This document shows, in pieces, positions 44,700 to 55,837 of a stretch of DNA of 64,000 nt. The notes beneath the pieces are model-generated. The model worked only from the letters and a program-made list of their open reading frames with translations. It was not told where the DNA came from and ran no database searches. The stretch's first letter is position 1; each line of letters begins with the position of its first letter. Source of the DNA: Amia ocellicauda (taxonomy: Eukaryota; Chordata; Actinopteri; Amiiformes; Amiidae); assembly GCF_036373705.1 (NCBI RefSeq), contig NC_089851.1:60683850-60747849 (forward strand), given 5' to 3'. Position numbers and translations under genes: made by a program.

Positions 44700-47600
44700 A
44701 ATAATAATGATAATCAGATTGGGGGTGGTGATGTAGCAATGTTAGAGGTGAATAATGAAAATGCTGAACAAATGGTTGAGGGTGGTGATGGCGGGGACCC
44801 GCCTCGGGTGTTTTTGGAGCGTATTCGTCACTATGACCGGGAACTTAACAGGTTCCGGGGAATGGAGTTTTATGAAGAATTCAGGTTTGTGAATCTGGAT
44901 CTGGTAGAATCGTACTTTTGCTGTGCAAGGGCTGTTAAATGAAATATCACACAATGTGGGTCCTAATGATTTTGTACAGCTTAGACTGAGCTCGGGGTCA
45001 TTAAATAATGCTTTCTGTTAGAGGAGGCAACATTTGGGGGAGCTGGATGAAACAGATTTCCTAGAGAGCATAGCTAATTTACTGCAAAGTCACACCGAAA
45101 TCCTAATATGCAAGGTGGGGTACGGAGACGTATAAAAGGTATTTTGTTTTGCAAGATAATAGACAAGAAAAGGGCATGCCTCACTGATTTCAAAAACCAA
45201 GGTAACAATTTATGTTTTGCCGCCAGTGTGTACCGCCTGTGGAAAGGGAAAGAATGCACAGATGTTTGTTTTACTTCACAAACAGCATTACTACGGGGTT
45301 TTAAACATCAGAACATTTATAGGTGTTAACTATTTCTGTGATTATTGCCACGCAGTATATGGGCATAAAAATAGTCACACGTGTCGGAATTTGTGCAGAG
45401 CGTGTTTAGACCCCCACTGTTTTGAGGTTAAAGAGACCATCACCAGATGCGATGTATGTAAAATATTCTGTAGAGGTGGTGTCTGTCTCAGGAGACACAA
45501 GGCTAAAGCTGCCACCAAAGAGATTCAGTGTGTTCAACACTTTTACTGTACAGAGTGCCGGACTTTTCTCCCAATAATGCACACTTGTGAAGAAAAGCTC
45601 TTTCCGCGCTGTAAAAGTGTTATCCAGACACCTGACAATCATGTATGCTACATGAGCATAATAAACATCCCCAAACAATCGGAAAAATACATTTTCTTTG
45701 ATTTTGAATGCATGCAAGAAACAGGACACACATCCCAAATTATGTTTATGCCTCACACATAAACAACAAACGCACATGGGAGTTTTATGGGGATTCTTGC
45801 TTATCTGACTTTGTGAAATGTTTCATTGACACGTGTTTTAAAAACTACACTTTTATTTCACACAATGGTAAAGGCTATGATAACTACTTGGTCATTAGAG
45901 AGCTCATACGTGGAAAGGTTGCTACACACTTCATCACACAAGGAGGTAAAATTATGTGCATGACAGTGACCGCTCTGAACATCAGGTTCATTGATTCATT
46001 ACATTTCTTGCCTCTGAAACTGAGCAATATGCCAAAAGCAATGGGGTTTGAGGGTGAGAAAGGCCATTTCCCACACTTCTTTAACACGGTCGCAAACCAA
46101 AATTATGTAGGACCCTTACCCGCTGAACAATTTTACGGGGTAGACTACATGATGGGTGCTGATAAAACACAGTTTCAGGAATGGTACGATGAGCACAAAC
46201 TCGATGAATTGAAGCGGTATTGTAGACAGGACGTGGACATACTGAGACAAGCTTGTTCTACATTTAGAAACGAGATATTAAGTATGACAGAGCAGATACG
46301 TCTGAAGTGTCCGTCTGACCCTGATTCAGACCTGATTAAAGTCAGTCTTGACCCAATTCAGTACATCACATTAGCCTCTGTGTGTATGACCATGTACCGG
46401 TACATGTTTCTCAGACCGCAGACCATAGCATTAGTCCCGCACGACAATTATCACAACCAGAAAAAGCGGTTCTCGACCCCCGCTATTCAGTGGCTCATGT
46501 ATACTGAACACACAGACAACATCAGTATACAACACGCACTAAAGCTGGGTGGTGAGCATAAATTTGGCCCGTACTATCTAGATGGTTTTGCAGTAATAAA
46601 CGGTGTGTACACTGCTTTTGAGTACCATGGATGTTTTTTTCATGGTTGCGATACCTGTTATAGCGAAAATGACGTTAACAGTGTGACAAAAACAACATTC
46701 GGCTGGCTATATCAAAAGACAATGTATAAAACCGAATTCTTAAAATTACAAGGGTTTGATGTTACAGTGATGTGGGAACACAAATGGAAGACAATGCTGA
46801 ATGAAGACCAGGATGTTAGGGCATTTATTTCCGAATCACAGTTACCAGCGCCTTTAGACCCCAGGGAGTCTCTATTCGGTGGGTGGACGAATGCAGTGAC
46901 CCTGTATTATCAACCAAAACCTGGCTAGGAACTCCGTTACTATGATTTCACCAGTCTGTACCCGTTTGTAAATAAAACCAAATTGTACCCCGTTGGTCAC
47001 CCGGATATAATATTGAAGGGCTTTGAAGATTTACAAAATTACTTTGGGCTCGCAAAAGTCAAAGTTTACCCTCCTAGAAGGTTGTTTTTCCCTGTGCTAC
47101 CGACCAGAGTTGGTAAAAAACTGTTCTTTACACTCTGTCGGACGTGCGCTGACACCCAGCAGGGCTCCCCCTGAACAAACAGCGACGAGCAGAGAGCGCT
47201 TACCAGTGTCTGGTGCACGCCAGAGCTGCTGTCTGCTGTAGATAAGGGTTACAGAATAGCAGAAATATACGAGATCTGGCACTTTAAGCACTCGACCAAC
47301 ACGTTGTTTAGTGAATATATTAAAACGCATTTAAAAGGCAAACACGAAGCTTCAGGCTACCCCCAGTGGTGCAAAAATGACACAGACCGTGAACACTACA
47401 TCAGAGAGTATCATGACAGAGAGGGGGTACACTTGGACCATTACAACATTACTAAGAATCCGGCCAAAAGACAGATTTCAAAACTTTTTTTGAATTCTTT
47501 ATGGGGAAAATTTGGACAACGACCAGATTTACAAAACACCAGTATTGTGAGAGACCCCAACGAATTATTTAAATACGTGTTTGCCCCATACCACGAGGTC

Positions 47601-48060
47601 CTGTCTTGTGATTTTATTGATGATGACGATGATTTTATGTGCCTGTGTCACCTGGAAACGGGGAAAAGAGCACTACACACAGCTTTCAAATGTAAATATT
47701 TGTATTGCCAGTTTCACCACCGCCTATGCTAGGTGAGAACTGTACTCTCTTCTGGATTCATTACATGGTCGTTGTTTGTATTATGACACTGATTCAATCA
47801 TTTATGTAAGCAGACCAGGACAGTGGGACCCCAAGTTAGGAGATTATCTGGGTCAATTGACAAGTGAGCTGCCTCCGGATCAGCACATTACAGAGTTTGT
47901 TGCAACAGGACCTAAATCCTATGGATATAAGCTCTCAGGAGGGAAAGCCTGTATCAAGGTAAAGGGTATCACATTAAACGTGGCTAATAGTGAGAACATT
48001 AATGTCGATAGCCTAAAAGATTTGATACTTGACTGTGCGGATAAGTAGGCTGGTGCAAAT
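44700..48060 (+). pseudogene. Polinton protein-primed DNA polymerase B region (polB)
   Basis: The polymerase would copy the element from a protein primer. Parts in order: a cysteine-rich zinc-binding N-terminal region (CTACGKGKNAQM, CDYCHAVYGHKNSHTC); the exonuclease motif IFFDFECMQETG; a second exonuclease region (FISHNGKGYDNYLV); an exonuclease/TPR-side stretch (IDSLHFLPLKLSNMPKAMGF, YCRQDVDILRQA); a B-motif region (FLNSLWGKFGQ); and the catalytic C motif YYDTDSIIYV. It is open in pieces only. Fossil; the pieces are not joined here. The same protein left a scrap at 4469-4605. Confidence 0.9.
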
Positions 48061-48187
48061 GGTGAAATAAAAGATATTGCACTGCGGCAACCGGGGATAG
48101 TACGTGTTAAACGTGACTGGCACTTTGAGATGAGAACACTGCAAAAGACCGAGAGATAAATTACAGATTACAACGTTAGCTCGACAG

Positions 48188-48364
48188 ATGTATCCAGGCA
48201 AATCTCAATATTTTTTGGAAGCTTTTGAAGATGCCACCAAGAAGTATTTCGGATACTTATTTGTCGATGTCATGTCAAAGACCCCTGATGAATACCGTTT
48301 AAGGACGGGTCTTTTCCCCCCTGACATCCCGGTGGTTTATGTGTTTAAAAAACAAAGAAAGTAA
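48188..48364 (+). CDS. Small ORF downstream of polB
   Basis: A 58-codon frame, MYPGKSQYFLEAFEDATKKY through VYVFKKQRK. It is compact and protein-like. Fish Polintons often have a similar short gene here; its role is unknown. It could instead be the tail of the polymerase gene product. Confidence 0.4.
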   Translation: MYPGKSQYFLEAFEDATKKYFGYLFVDVMSKTPDEYRLRTGLFPPDIPVVYVFKKQRK

Positions 48365-48394
48365 AAGCCGCTGGTTTTCCAGCGTTGAGCACAT

Positions 48395-48743
48395 TTGCTG
48401 TCTGTGACTCTGGCTGTCAGTATGTCACTGCGTATGAAGAGAAAACTGGCTCTCCTGCAGCTGCTGGTTAAAGCCAAGCCGCAACAAGGCCATTCTGTGC
48501 GCCGCTGGAAGCGACCTGGTACAGGCCGTGTCAGAAATCGCTCTAAATACACTGAAAGGAAACATCCGCTTGAGCGCTAAACAATTTCAGAAACTCAAGA
48601 AAAGTGGCCACATTATAAAAACACTTAGTAAAAAGACAGTGTCTGTTAATAGAAAGAGAAATCTATTGAATCAGTCTGGGGGGTTTATCGGTAATTTGCT
48701 AAGTATTGCCATTCCCCTCATTACCGGCTTACTGACCAGATGA
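48395..48743 (+). CDS. Small basic ORF(s) with hydrophobic C-terminus
   Basis: Two overlapping short frames. The later one (48528-48743, 71 codons) is lysine-rich (KQFQKLKKSGHIIKTLSKK) and ends with GGFIGNLLSIAIPLITGLL, a hydrophobic glycine-rich stretch that could be membrane-active. Virion-associated small proteins of Polintons and adenoviruses have this style. Identity unproved. Confidence 0.4.
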
Positions 48744-49483
48744 AAATGCAATTCACTGAGAAAATGTATCTAGTACCTCAGAAACAGATGGGCCAAATTA
48801 AAGAGGACTTTCCAGTTGAACATGACATCAGAAAAATAGCCACATATAAATTGGATGGTGAAATGAAAGATATTCTGCAAAGCTCTCAATTGGGTGAATA
48901 TGACAAAGCGCTGCAGAGGTACTTGGCCCTGACGCGGCAGGCAGAATCTGAAAAAGCCACTTTGACTTTGCAGATGCCTGACACCGATACCCCGGCCGAA
49001 AAACCGCACACAGAGCCTGTTTTCGATTATATTTTAGACGCTATCCCACAAAAGCAAAATAAAAATGCCGAAATGGTGTCCAACAATTCTATAGCTAGCT
49101 GGAATGAGAATGGGGAATTTGTGTACAAGGGGGGCCCTGTTCGTGGGTCTCATGTGATTGATCTGGTTAGGGCTGTCACACAGCCGCACACGCTGGCCAC
49201 AGGAAGAGCCCCCAAAGGCTGGGGCAGTTTTATGATGGCGATGGCGGAGATTAACATCCCCGGTTCGGTACTGTCTAACAGAATAAACAGGGAGGTGTTG
49301 GAGAAACTGAAAACAACACCTACTAGAGACAGTTCTATGTCTATACAGAGAAATCCTATTTCTCCTGAACCAGACTTTGATATTCCGATGGAGGGGGCGG
49401 CTGCCCCACCCGAAACACCACAAAGAGACCAGCCAGCTAAAAAGCATCGGCTGTTTGGGAAATTACCATGGCTGTCTCTGTAA
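48740..49483 (+). CDS. Polinton conserved protein of unknown role, 247 aa
   Basis: A single open frame from MKMQFTEKMYLVPQKQMGQI to RLFGKLPWLSL. The N-terminal third is charged and helical; the middle has FVYKGGPVRGSHVIDLVRAV and GWGSFMMAMAEINIPGSVLS; the C-terminal tail is proline-rich and low complexity. Proteins of this type occur beside the virion genes of fish Polintons. Function unknown. It overlaps the upstream ORF by four bases (ATGA). Confidence 0.5.
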   Translation: MKMQFTEKMYLVPQKQMGQIKEDFPVEHDIRKIATYKLDGEMKDILQSSQLGEYDKALQRYLALTRQAESEKATLTLQMPDTDTPAEKPHTEPVFDYILDAIPQKQNKNAEMVSNNSIASWNENGEFVYKGGPVRGSHVIDLVRAVTQPHTLATGRAPKGWGSFMMAMAEINIPGSVLSNRINREVLEKLKTTPTRDSSMSIQRNPISPEPDFDIPMEGAAAPPETPQRDQPAKKHRLFGKLPWLSL

Positions 49484-49499
49484 AGCGGGTCCTCATGGT

Positions 49500-49980
49500 T
49501 TTATTTTTTGTATTATTATTTTGGTTGTTGTTTGTTTATATATAGGCTATAGAAATACATACATTGATGTTATCTGTAAAATGTTAAATCCTTGTGTGAT
49601 TCTGATAATAAAAAATGTATTATTATTATTATTTTTATTATTATTATTATTATTATTATTGTGTTTGTATGTCAAAGAACATTATCAGTGGTGTTTCACT
49701 GTTTTAGTTTATTTGGTTTTTGTGTGTGCTGAATAAAAAATGTAGCGCGTGATAAACAATGGTGTTTGTATGTATGGATTTATTAACTACATATAAACAG
49801 AATTCATGTGTATATAATATTTTATTATCAGGTTAGCAGGCGTTACATATATGAGAATGCCACGTCATTAAGCTGAAACGCACACACACAAACATACACA
49901 CAAGCATTATTCTATCATTCTATAGTGTCTATAGTGTTATTCATACACTGTTCTAACATTGTTTATTTCTGTTCATGACT
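49500..49980. other. Convergent intergenic region of the Polinton
   Basis: Non-coding, AT-rich, with an (ATT)n run at 49619-49660. It lies between plus-strand and minus-strand genes, where transcripts would end; aataaa occurs at 49606-49611 and 49731-49736. Confidence 0.6.
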
Positions 49981-49983
49981 GAT

Positions 49984-50651
49984 TTAGCAATTATGACAGA
50001 TCCTAAAATCATGCATTCGGTTACACATCTGACAATTCTCATTTACATGAAGCTTAAACAGATACATAGGTCTCGTTCTCCTGTTATAACTTTTCACAAA
50101 CTGCATTACCATGTTGTCATTACTAATTAAATCTTCAGAATACAAATCCAATATCTGATTATAAGCTATCCCCTTACAATGCTGTTGTAAAAAATACACA
50201 CAGTGGTTTCCACATGTTTTGGATAAAGCATCCTGCAACTGTCTGGAGTTAACACTGTTAACACTGAGTTTGTGTTTAAAAAACGCATGATTGATTTAGG
50301 GAAAAAAGGAGCATTGGGGGGGAATCCGTAAGAATCAAAGAATTCGGCCTTTCCATCTCCTCCTAGATAGATAGCAAGCCAGTGCTCCCCGGGTCGGTCA
50401 TGCGGATGTGTGTTGATGACGAAACAGGCCGGCCTGTGGACTCCTGACCATTTGGGGAGCTCGTCAGATGGAAACACACCCAGAAAATAGTCTGTTGTGT
50501 AACTGTCCTTAGTCATGATGGCCCCAATCTGTTGCGTATTCATGACCAGAGTATTGAAAGCCACAAGGCAATCGTTTTTCAACTGTAGTCGTAAAGGACT
50601 TATCTTAATAATGATTAATGTTAATTTCAACAATGTTGTCAAAAACAGCAT
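49984..50651 (-). pseudogene. Polinton adenovirus-type cysteine protease region
   Basis: A Ulp1/adenain-like protease that would mature capsid proteins. Seen on the minus strand: YFLGVFPSDELPKWSGVHRP; ACFVINTHPHDRP; EHWLAIYL with the catalytic histidine; FFDSYGFPP with the acidic residue region; and, further on, CGNHCVYFLQQHCKG with the catalytic-type cysteine. Fossil, broken. Confidence 0.85.
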
Positions 50652-51847
50652 ACACTATCATGTTCACGGTGGTTGGTAATGGCTGGGCAAAACTAATTTC
50701 TGCTCTCAGGTTCCCTGTTTTTATGAGCGAATAGTACCCAGTGCACTCTTGATCCGGGCTGAGGTTAAATGCAAACAGTGTGTAACCTCTGGCAAACTCC
50801 TTACGGTCCACTACCAGAGGCTTGTCTTTGAGGTGCTTTCCGGCTGTTTCCACCAGGTTAAAGTTATCATTTGCGAAATCCGGTTGTAGCGGTTTAGTAG
50901 GGATCTGCTCCCCATCTACTTACAGGGCCAGGAAATTAATATCACAATGTTTAAAGTAGAAGGGGTTTATCCACAAAACCAATTGCTATTATTTTAGGCA
51001 ATTGTCCCAGAAACACATTTTCCTGGTTGCAGACCCTGCTTCCTCTGGCCAGACTGAACACTTTCATATGAACCCGATCTACAGGGTATTTTGCATTAGC
51101 CACCTGCAGCACATCGGCATGACCCAGCCTGACAGCGGGGGCCACCCGGACCCTCTTCACAAACACAGCTGCTGAGAGAACCGACAGTTTGAAATCCTCA
51201 GCGTTGCTCATGAGACAGAACGCTTCTCTGTTACGGGTGAGTTGAATTTTTATATCAACGCCGTTCAGCATTAATTTGTCTTGAAAAAACATGTCTGCAT
51301 GAATACAACCCAACAATTCTAGTTTTCGGCTTCCTGCTGTATAGGCCGCTCTATTTCTGAACCCCAGGTTTGTCCCGTTCAGTGCGGTTACTTCATGCTG
51401 GCCGGCTGTGTCCTTGACAAAAAGGCCTGTTGAGTACTGTGTGTTCAAAGTGCTTTCACTGTAGTTGAGAATGGATTCTATTATAGCCCTGTATGGATAA
51501 CAGTTGTTGCTCTGGCTAATAAGTCTGTCACCGATTGTGATGTCGACCTGGCTGAAAAGGGAGGCCACGGGGTAATTTACCAGGCCCACCCGATCATCCT
51601 GGGCCAGATCAGTGCCATCATGCTTAGTAATTTTACAAGTCAGGTAGATGATCGTGTTGTTCAGATCTAGATAGTCTTCTCCGTTTCCAGTGATGTAGAA
51701 TTCCAGTGGGGCATTGTCAGAGAGCGCTGTGAGGGGGGGCACCTCCACATAGAAACTCTTCTCAATGCTGGTCTGTGTGGGCACCAGCTGAAAAAGGTCC
51801 AGTTCAGATTTGGTGCACTCCTCAGAACTACAGTGAACGAAAGCCAT
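50605..51847 (-). pseudogene. Polinton major capsid protein region (double jelly-roll)
   Basis: The largest piece (50951-51847, about 298 codons) starts MAFVHCSSEECTKSELDLFQ and contains GEDYLDLNNTIIYLTCKI and FSQVDITIGDRLISQSNNCY. This is the family of the Polinton major capsid, related to hypothetical protein F54H12.2-like proteins. C-terminal segments (RKEFARGYTLFAFNLSPDQE, MIVYAVFDNIVEI) follow to the left. Fossil, broken. Confidence 0.85.
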
Positions 51848-51849
51848 GT

Positions 51850-52062
51850 TTAAAATATATCCCCGTGATGTTGTTGCCTGGAGCTCCTCTTCTTACCAGC
51901 CCCGTTTCTCTTATGATTGTGTTTCTTCTGTATAGTCCTTTTAACAGGGGCCGGCGGTCCTGTGAGCCCCAGTGGTGTCGTTCTTTTCCTTTTAATGCCT
52001 CTCCTGACCTTTCGGAGCATGAATTCTACTGGGCACCGCACTTGTAACCTACCCGACCACAT
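51850..52062 (-). CDS. Small arginine-rich Polinton ORF
   Basis: A 70-codon frame between the capsid gene and the pX-like ORF. Very basic (RRGIKRKRTTPLG, KRTIQKKHNHKRNGAGKKR), so DNA binding or a role as a core protein is possible. No family assigned. Confidence 0.4.
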   Translation of the reverse strand: MWSGRLQVRCPVEFMLRKVRRGIKRKRTTPLGLTGPPAPVKRTIQKKHNHKRNGAGKKRSSRQQHHGDIF

Positions 52063-52064
52063 CT

Positions 52065-52262
52065 TTAGCTATGTTTCTGGCAGCCAATTTGACGTGTGGT
52101 TTGACAATTTCTAATCCGCGTCTCAGAAAAGGCATAGCTACCAGCTACCCCCGCACCGTATTGTACTGGCATCCCGGCGAAACCGGGGAGGCCGTTACCC
52201 GCCTGATACTTGTAGTAGTTCCTATACATGTGCGGGTCTCCATAGTTTTTAACAATCACCAT
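52065..52262 (-). CDS. pX-like small virion protein
   Basis: A 65-codon frame with YYKYQAGNGLPGFAGMPVQY and GAGVAG. A YY..QAG-G--GF-G pattern rich in glycine marks the pX-like protein of Polintons and adintoviruses, thought to be a minor virion component. It sits next to the capsid genes, as usual. Confidence 0.55.
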   Translation of the reverse strand: MVIVKNYGDPHMYRNYYKYQAGNGLPGFAGMPVQYGAGVAGSYAFSETRIRNCQTTRQIGCQKHS

Positions 52263-52265
52263 GAT

Positions 52266-52876
52266 TTAAAAGTGGTTGTATCTAACAGGTTGGAAATGCA
52301 ACTTCACTATCACCTTGCCGTATGCGAATGTCACATGTCCGTTCTGGTCAGTCTTTATTTCAGTGCTGATGGTGTCGAATTGATCCATGCTCAGGGGGAC
52401 ATAGTGGGGCTTATCATATAACAGCGTAACAAACTTGCCTTCTTCCCCTTTTTTAGGTACACAGCGCAGAAGCGGGGCATACATGTCACCCACTAGTTGG
52501 TGTTCAATTATATCGGTATAAACATACATGTGGTTAAAACCCGCTGTAATATCCGCAGGCTGGGGCGATTTCCCCCCCCCCCCTTCTCGGGAATGAACCC
52601 CAAGACATGTGCTAGCTGGCCCGTGGTAAAAAACAATAAAGTCGAATCCCTGAAAAGCCTCACGCTTCTAATATAGTTGTATTGAAAGTATACCTTGGGC
52701 AATGTGGGGACGGCCTTGACAGCATTATTCATGGCTGTTAACAATACATCAATGTTTTTATAGTAGCCTTGTGATATTTCATAATACCAGTTTGTATCGG
52801 TTGTCTCAGAATGCAATTCAAAGCTCTGTTTCCTGTCAAACGTATTGATGGTCATGGGGTAGTGCATCTCCACCAT
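52266..52876 (-). pseudogene. Polinton minor capsid (penton-like) protein region
   Basis: N-terminal part: MTINTFDRKQSFELHSETTD and WYYEISQGYYKNIDVLL. C-terminal part: MYVYTDIIEHQLVGDMYAPL and PHYVPLSMDQFDTISTEI. This matches the single jelly-roll minor capsid protein of Polintons. Fossil, broken. Confidence 0.75.
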
Positions 52877-53011
52877 CCCTACCTCCCATTTACCTGGTAG
52901 ATCGATGGATTTGGCTAGATGGTCAGTGAAGTTGGAGCTCTTGTTGTTAGGAAATAGTGTCTCCGAGGCATTACTGGTAAAAGTCAGGTAAAATCCATTT
53001 TCACTAATTTT

Positions 53012-54104
53012 TTATCCTCTCACAACCCCCGGGGCTATGTCTTTCACCTCTGAAGCTTTGATCCAACTATTAAATTTAACTCCCCAACTCAGCCATTTGA
53101 CTAAAACTTGTTTACCCCGGCCACGGCCTCTGGAGTCTAAAATTTTCTGTATTCGATAGACTCTGTCACCATTTGGGTTTATCTTTTGTAACTCTTCGGT
53201 GTAAAACTGACCTTTTATGTCGTCACCAGCATAATCTTTTAGTTTGTAAATAGGCCTTAATCCAGGCACACATTCTTTAACTATGAATATTTCATCTGTG
53301 AATGTTTGCTCATACCCCTTTTCAAATTTCCCTTTTATTCTCGACACCCTCACATGATCACCTTCTTTAAACTTAAATTTTGAAGGTTTGCTTTTTACAA
53401 ATGACCCATACACAGTCCTCCACACCCTCAGGGCATTGTCATGGGTGACATCTACTGGTCGTTCCTTGACAGTTCTATGGAATGTGTGATTGTAACTGTG
53501 AAACAGCTCTAAAGTACTTCCACATTTTCGATTTTATAGTCCTATTGAATCTCTCTACCACACTGGCTTTCACTTTACTATTTGTCACAAAATGTACAAT
53601 TTGGTATTGCTTGAGAAGACTTTGAAAACCATGGTTGAGGAATTCTTTCCCCTGATCTGTCTGCAGTTTCTTTGGAACGCGCCCTTGGGTGAATATTCTT
53701 TTAAAGGCGGCACACACTTGCTGACCCATTTTGTTTTTTAATGGTACTGCCCAGGCGTATTTGGACAACACATCTATACAGGTTAGAATGTATTTCATAC
53801 CGTTGTTGAACTTTGAGAACTGACCCATTTCCACCAGGTCTGCCTGCCATTGCCAGTCAATGTCTTGTACCAGTGTCAAGTTCCTCTTAAACCTCACCCG
53901 CGCTGGTCTGTGCACTGTGTATGTATATTGATCCGATAACCATTGTGAAACATGTTCTCTTTTTATACGGTCACCCTTTGCTCTGGCACTTCTCAGCAGT
54001 GTATCGAGTCCTCCAAAACGACCGGCTTCTTTAGGCGTATAATAGATCTCTTTTAATCTCTCTTCATGGTTCATTTTCTCGTGATTAATGAATACACCCT
54101 TCAA
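53012..54104 (-). pseudogene. Polinton retroviral-like integrase with chromodomain
   Basis: An RVE-type integrase that would insert the element and create six-base target duplications. The N-terminal part carries PKEAGRFGGLDTLLRSARAK; the core shows WQADLVEMGQFSKFNNG, LQTDQGKEFLN and VVERFNRTIKSKMWKY with the D, D, E residues. The C-terminal part (FKEGDHVRVSRIKGKFEKGY) ends in a chromodomain-like stretch (VYRIQKILDSRGRGRGKQVL, VKWLSW). Fossil, broken. Confidence 0.9.
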
Positions 54105-54130
54105 CTTAGTAACTTATACCAAATAGTAAC

Positions 54131-54213
54131 ACCCAGGTGGCTGAGTGGTTAAGGCATTGGACTTAAGATCTAATAGATGTATGTCTGTGTGGGTTGGAAT
54201 TCCACTCTGGGTA
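54131..54213 (+). tRNA. tRNA-Leu(UAA)-like gene inside the Polinton
   Basis: 83 nt, starting ACCCAGGTGGCTGAGTGG, loop CTTAAGA (anticodon TAA), with a long variable arm (AGATGTATGTCT) as in tRNA-Leu. The acceptor ACCCAGG pairs with TCTGGGT; the anticodon stem pairs fully. The T loop reads TTGGAAT, so the nearly invariant C56 is G, which weakens the B box. A run of six T follows at 54219-54224. It lies between the integrase start and the right terminal repeat. It is nuclear type by similarity to vertebrate tRNA-Leu-TAA. Gene or recent pseudogene. Confidence 0.85.
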
Positions 54214-54218
54214 AGTAC

Positions 54219-54224
54219 TTTTTT
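54219..54224 (+). terminator. Pol III terminator after the tRNA-Leu-like gene
   Basis: TTTTTT five bases after the tRNA 3' end, a strong terminator for RNA polymerase III. Confidence 0.75.
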
Positions 54225-54284
54225 GATCAAAACTTTATTTTGTTCTCTTTTTCTAATTTAATTTATTTTATTTTATACCACCCC

Positions 54285-54483
54285 AAAAACAATCATAAAA
54301 TATATAACCTAAAATCATCACATGCACATCACTAAACACAGTTTAAAATACTTTTTTATTAAAACTTTATGTTGTTGTTCTCTTTTTATTTTAATGTATT
54401 TTATTTTGGTAACAACTTATCGTACCAAACCTAATCATAAAACATAACCTAACACAAATAATAATAAGTTTAAACTCTTAAAC

Positions 54484-54522
<39 letters not shown>

Positions 54523-54891
54523 CATCAGGGTGAGATGGCGGCGAACACTTGTCAAGATGACCTGTGCCCTTTCCAAAATGCCTGTCATCCTAACAAGATG
54601 GAGGTCATCCAAACAAGATGGCTGCCATCCTAACAAGATCACGGTCATCCAAACAAGATGGCTGACAGGAGAGGGTCAAAGGGTAAAACCTGTATTCTTA
54701 CAAGATGGCTGACAGGAGAGGATCAAAGGGTACAGGGTAAGGAGGAGCTTCCTGGCCCATTGGGCTTCTGGGTAAGGAGGGGCTTCATGGCCCGTGAGGC
54801 TTCTGGGTAAGGCGGGTTTCCCAGCCCATGGGGCTTCTGAGTAGGGGCGGGGCCACCTGTCACTTTGACATAAAGTGCCATCATTACTACT
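54285..54891 (-). repeat. Right terminal inverted repeat of the Polinton
   Basis: Inverse of 43335-43910, with one extra unit of the cccagaagcccc-type repeat and a longer (CA)n tract (54487-54516). Ends ...tcattactact before ctgatg. Confidence 0.9.
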
Positions 54892-55837
54892 CTGATGTTA
54901 GTACTTGAAATGTGTATTACCAAACATTGATAAGTCACACAGTGTGGCAACAATCTTGGATTATGCCTCGATTTCTCATAAACCCTTATACTGGCTGATG
55001 TGTGCTTTGGTATACAGTATCTTTGGACTGTGTTCTACACATATTCTAAAAGACAATTCCTACATGAAGAAACATAGCAGTAATGAACAAAATATTTTGA
55101 CTTACTGTACATTTTGTTCAATTTTAAGCCTGCAATAACACACTGTCACCACTGGTAGCAGCATATACCACAAACAGCACTGAGATAAAAAAAAATGAAG
55201 CGGCCATCTTGGGCATGTACATCGTAACAACAAAACACTATCAGTCACTTGCAACAGTATTAGAGTGGAAACTATTATTTTAAACACACAGACACTTCTG
55301 TCTGCAAATACAAATAGTGTAAATGTGTTTAAATTAGGGATTATTTCAGCTGTAGAGAAACCTTGAAGAGAAGCAAGAGAAAACAAATGTGAAACTAAAA
55401 AATTGGATTAAATGTGATTCACATGAAACATAAATACACATGTAAAATACATAAAATACATGAAAATCAACAGTGGTACAAGAGCGGTGATGTTGCTGAA
55501 TCTGTAGTGGTGGATTATTGCTGTCAACTGAACATCATTTCAAACTGAGATTGGCTGGATCCATGCATCAGTTCCTGGTTAAATAGTTAACGATGCAACA
55601 CGGGGGCGATTTTGTGCTCTTCTCTCTCAGTGAAATCGTAACTTATGGTGACATGTTGTATACTGAACTGTGCAGAATCGCTGGCTCTATTCAATATAAT
55701 TGAAAGGGCGAACATAAGACGTTTACTGTGCGAGCTACAATCGAATAAACGGACCTGCTCATTGAGGCGCTTGATATTAGTAATTGGACATATTTCTCGC
55801 TTTATGAAAAACATTGCTTTTACAAGCTGGAATTGTA
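54892..55837 (+). repeat. Dispersed repeat copy A, right part
   Basis: Continues the repeat interrupted by the Polinton: gataagtcacacagtgtgg, ctggctgatgtgtgctttgg, aatctgtagtggtggattatt and gttaacgatgcaacacggg all recur in copy B (59790-60640). Short frames here are not genes. Confidence 0.85.

Larger units (their letters stand above)
43335..54891. mobile_element. Polinton (Maverick), 11.6 kb, fossil
   Basis: A large DNA element related to adintoviruses. Both ends read AGTAGTAATGATGGCACTTT as inverted repeats. Flanking hexamers are cttatg (43329-43334) and ctgatg (54892-54897), the six-base target duplication usual for Polintons with one difference. Plus strand: polB and small ORFs. Minus strand: protease, capsid genes, pX-like ORF, integrase. 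A tRNA-Leu-like gene lies near the right end. I did not recognise a packaging ATPase. The element is broken, with roughly ten breaks across its genes. The two terminal repeats differ at several percent of positions plus one 35-bp repeat-unit difference, so the insertion is not recent. Family assignment is firm. Confidence 0.95.

Noticed and set aside
45217-45762. Cysteine-rich frame resembling a host zinc-finger gene
   Set aside because: It is followed by the exonuclease motif of polymerase B and sits inside the Polinton, so it is the polymerase N-terminal region.
51775-52047. Plus-strand frames opposite the capsid genes
   Set aside because: Antisense shadows of the minus-strand Polinton genes.
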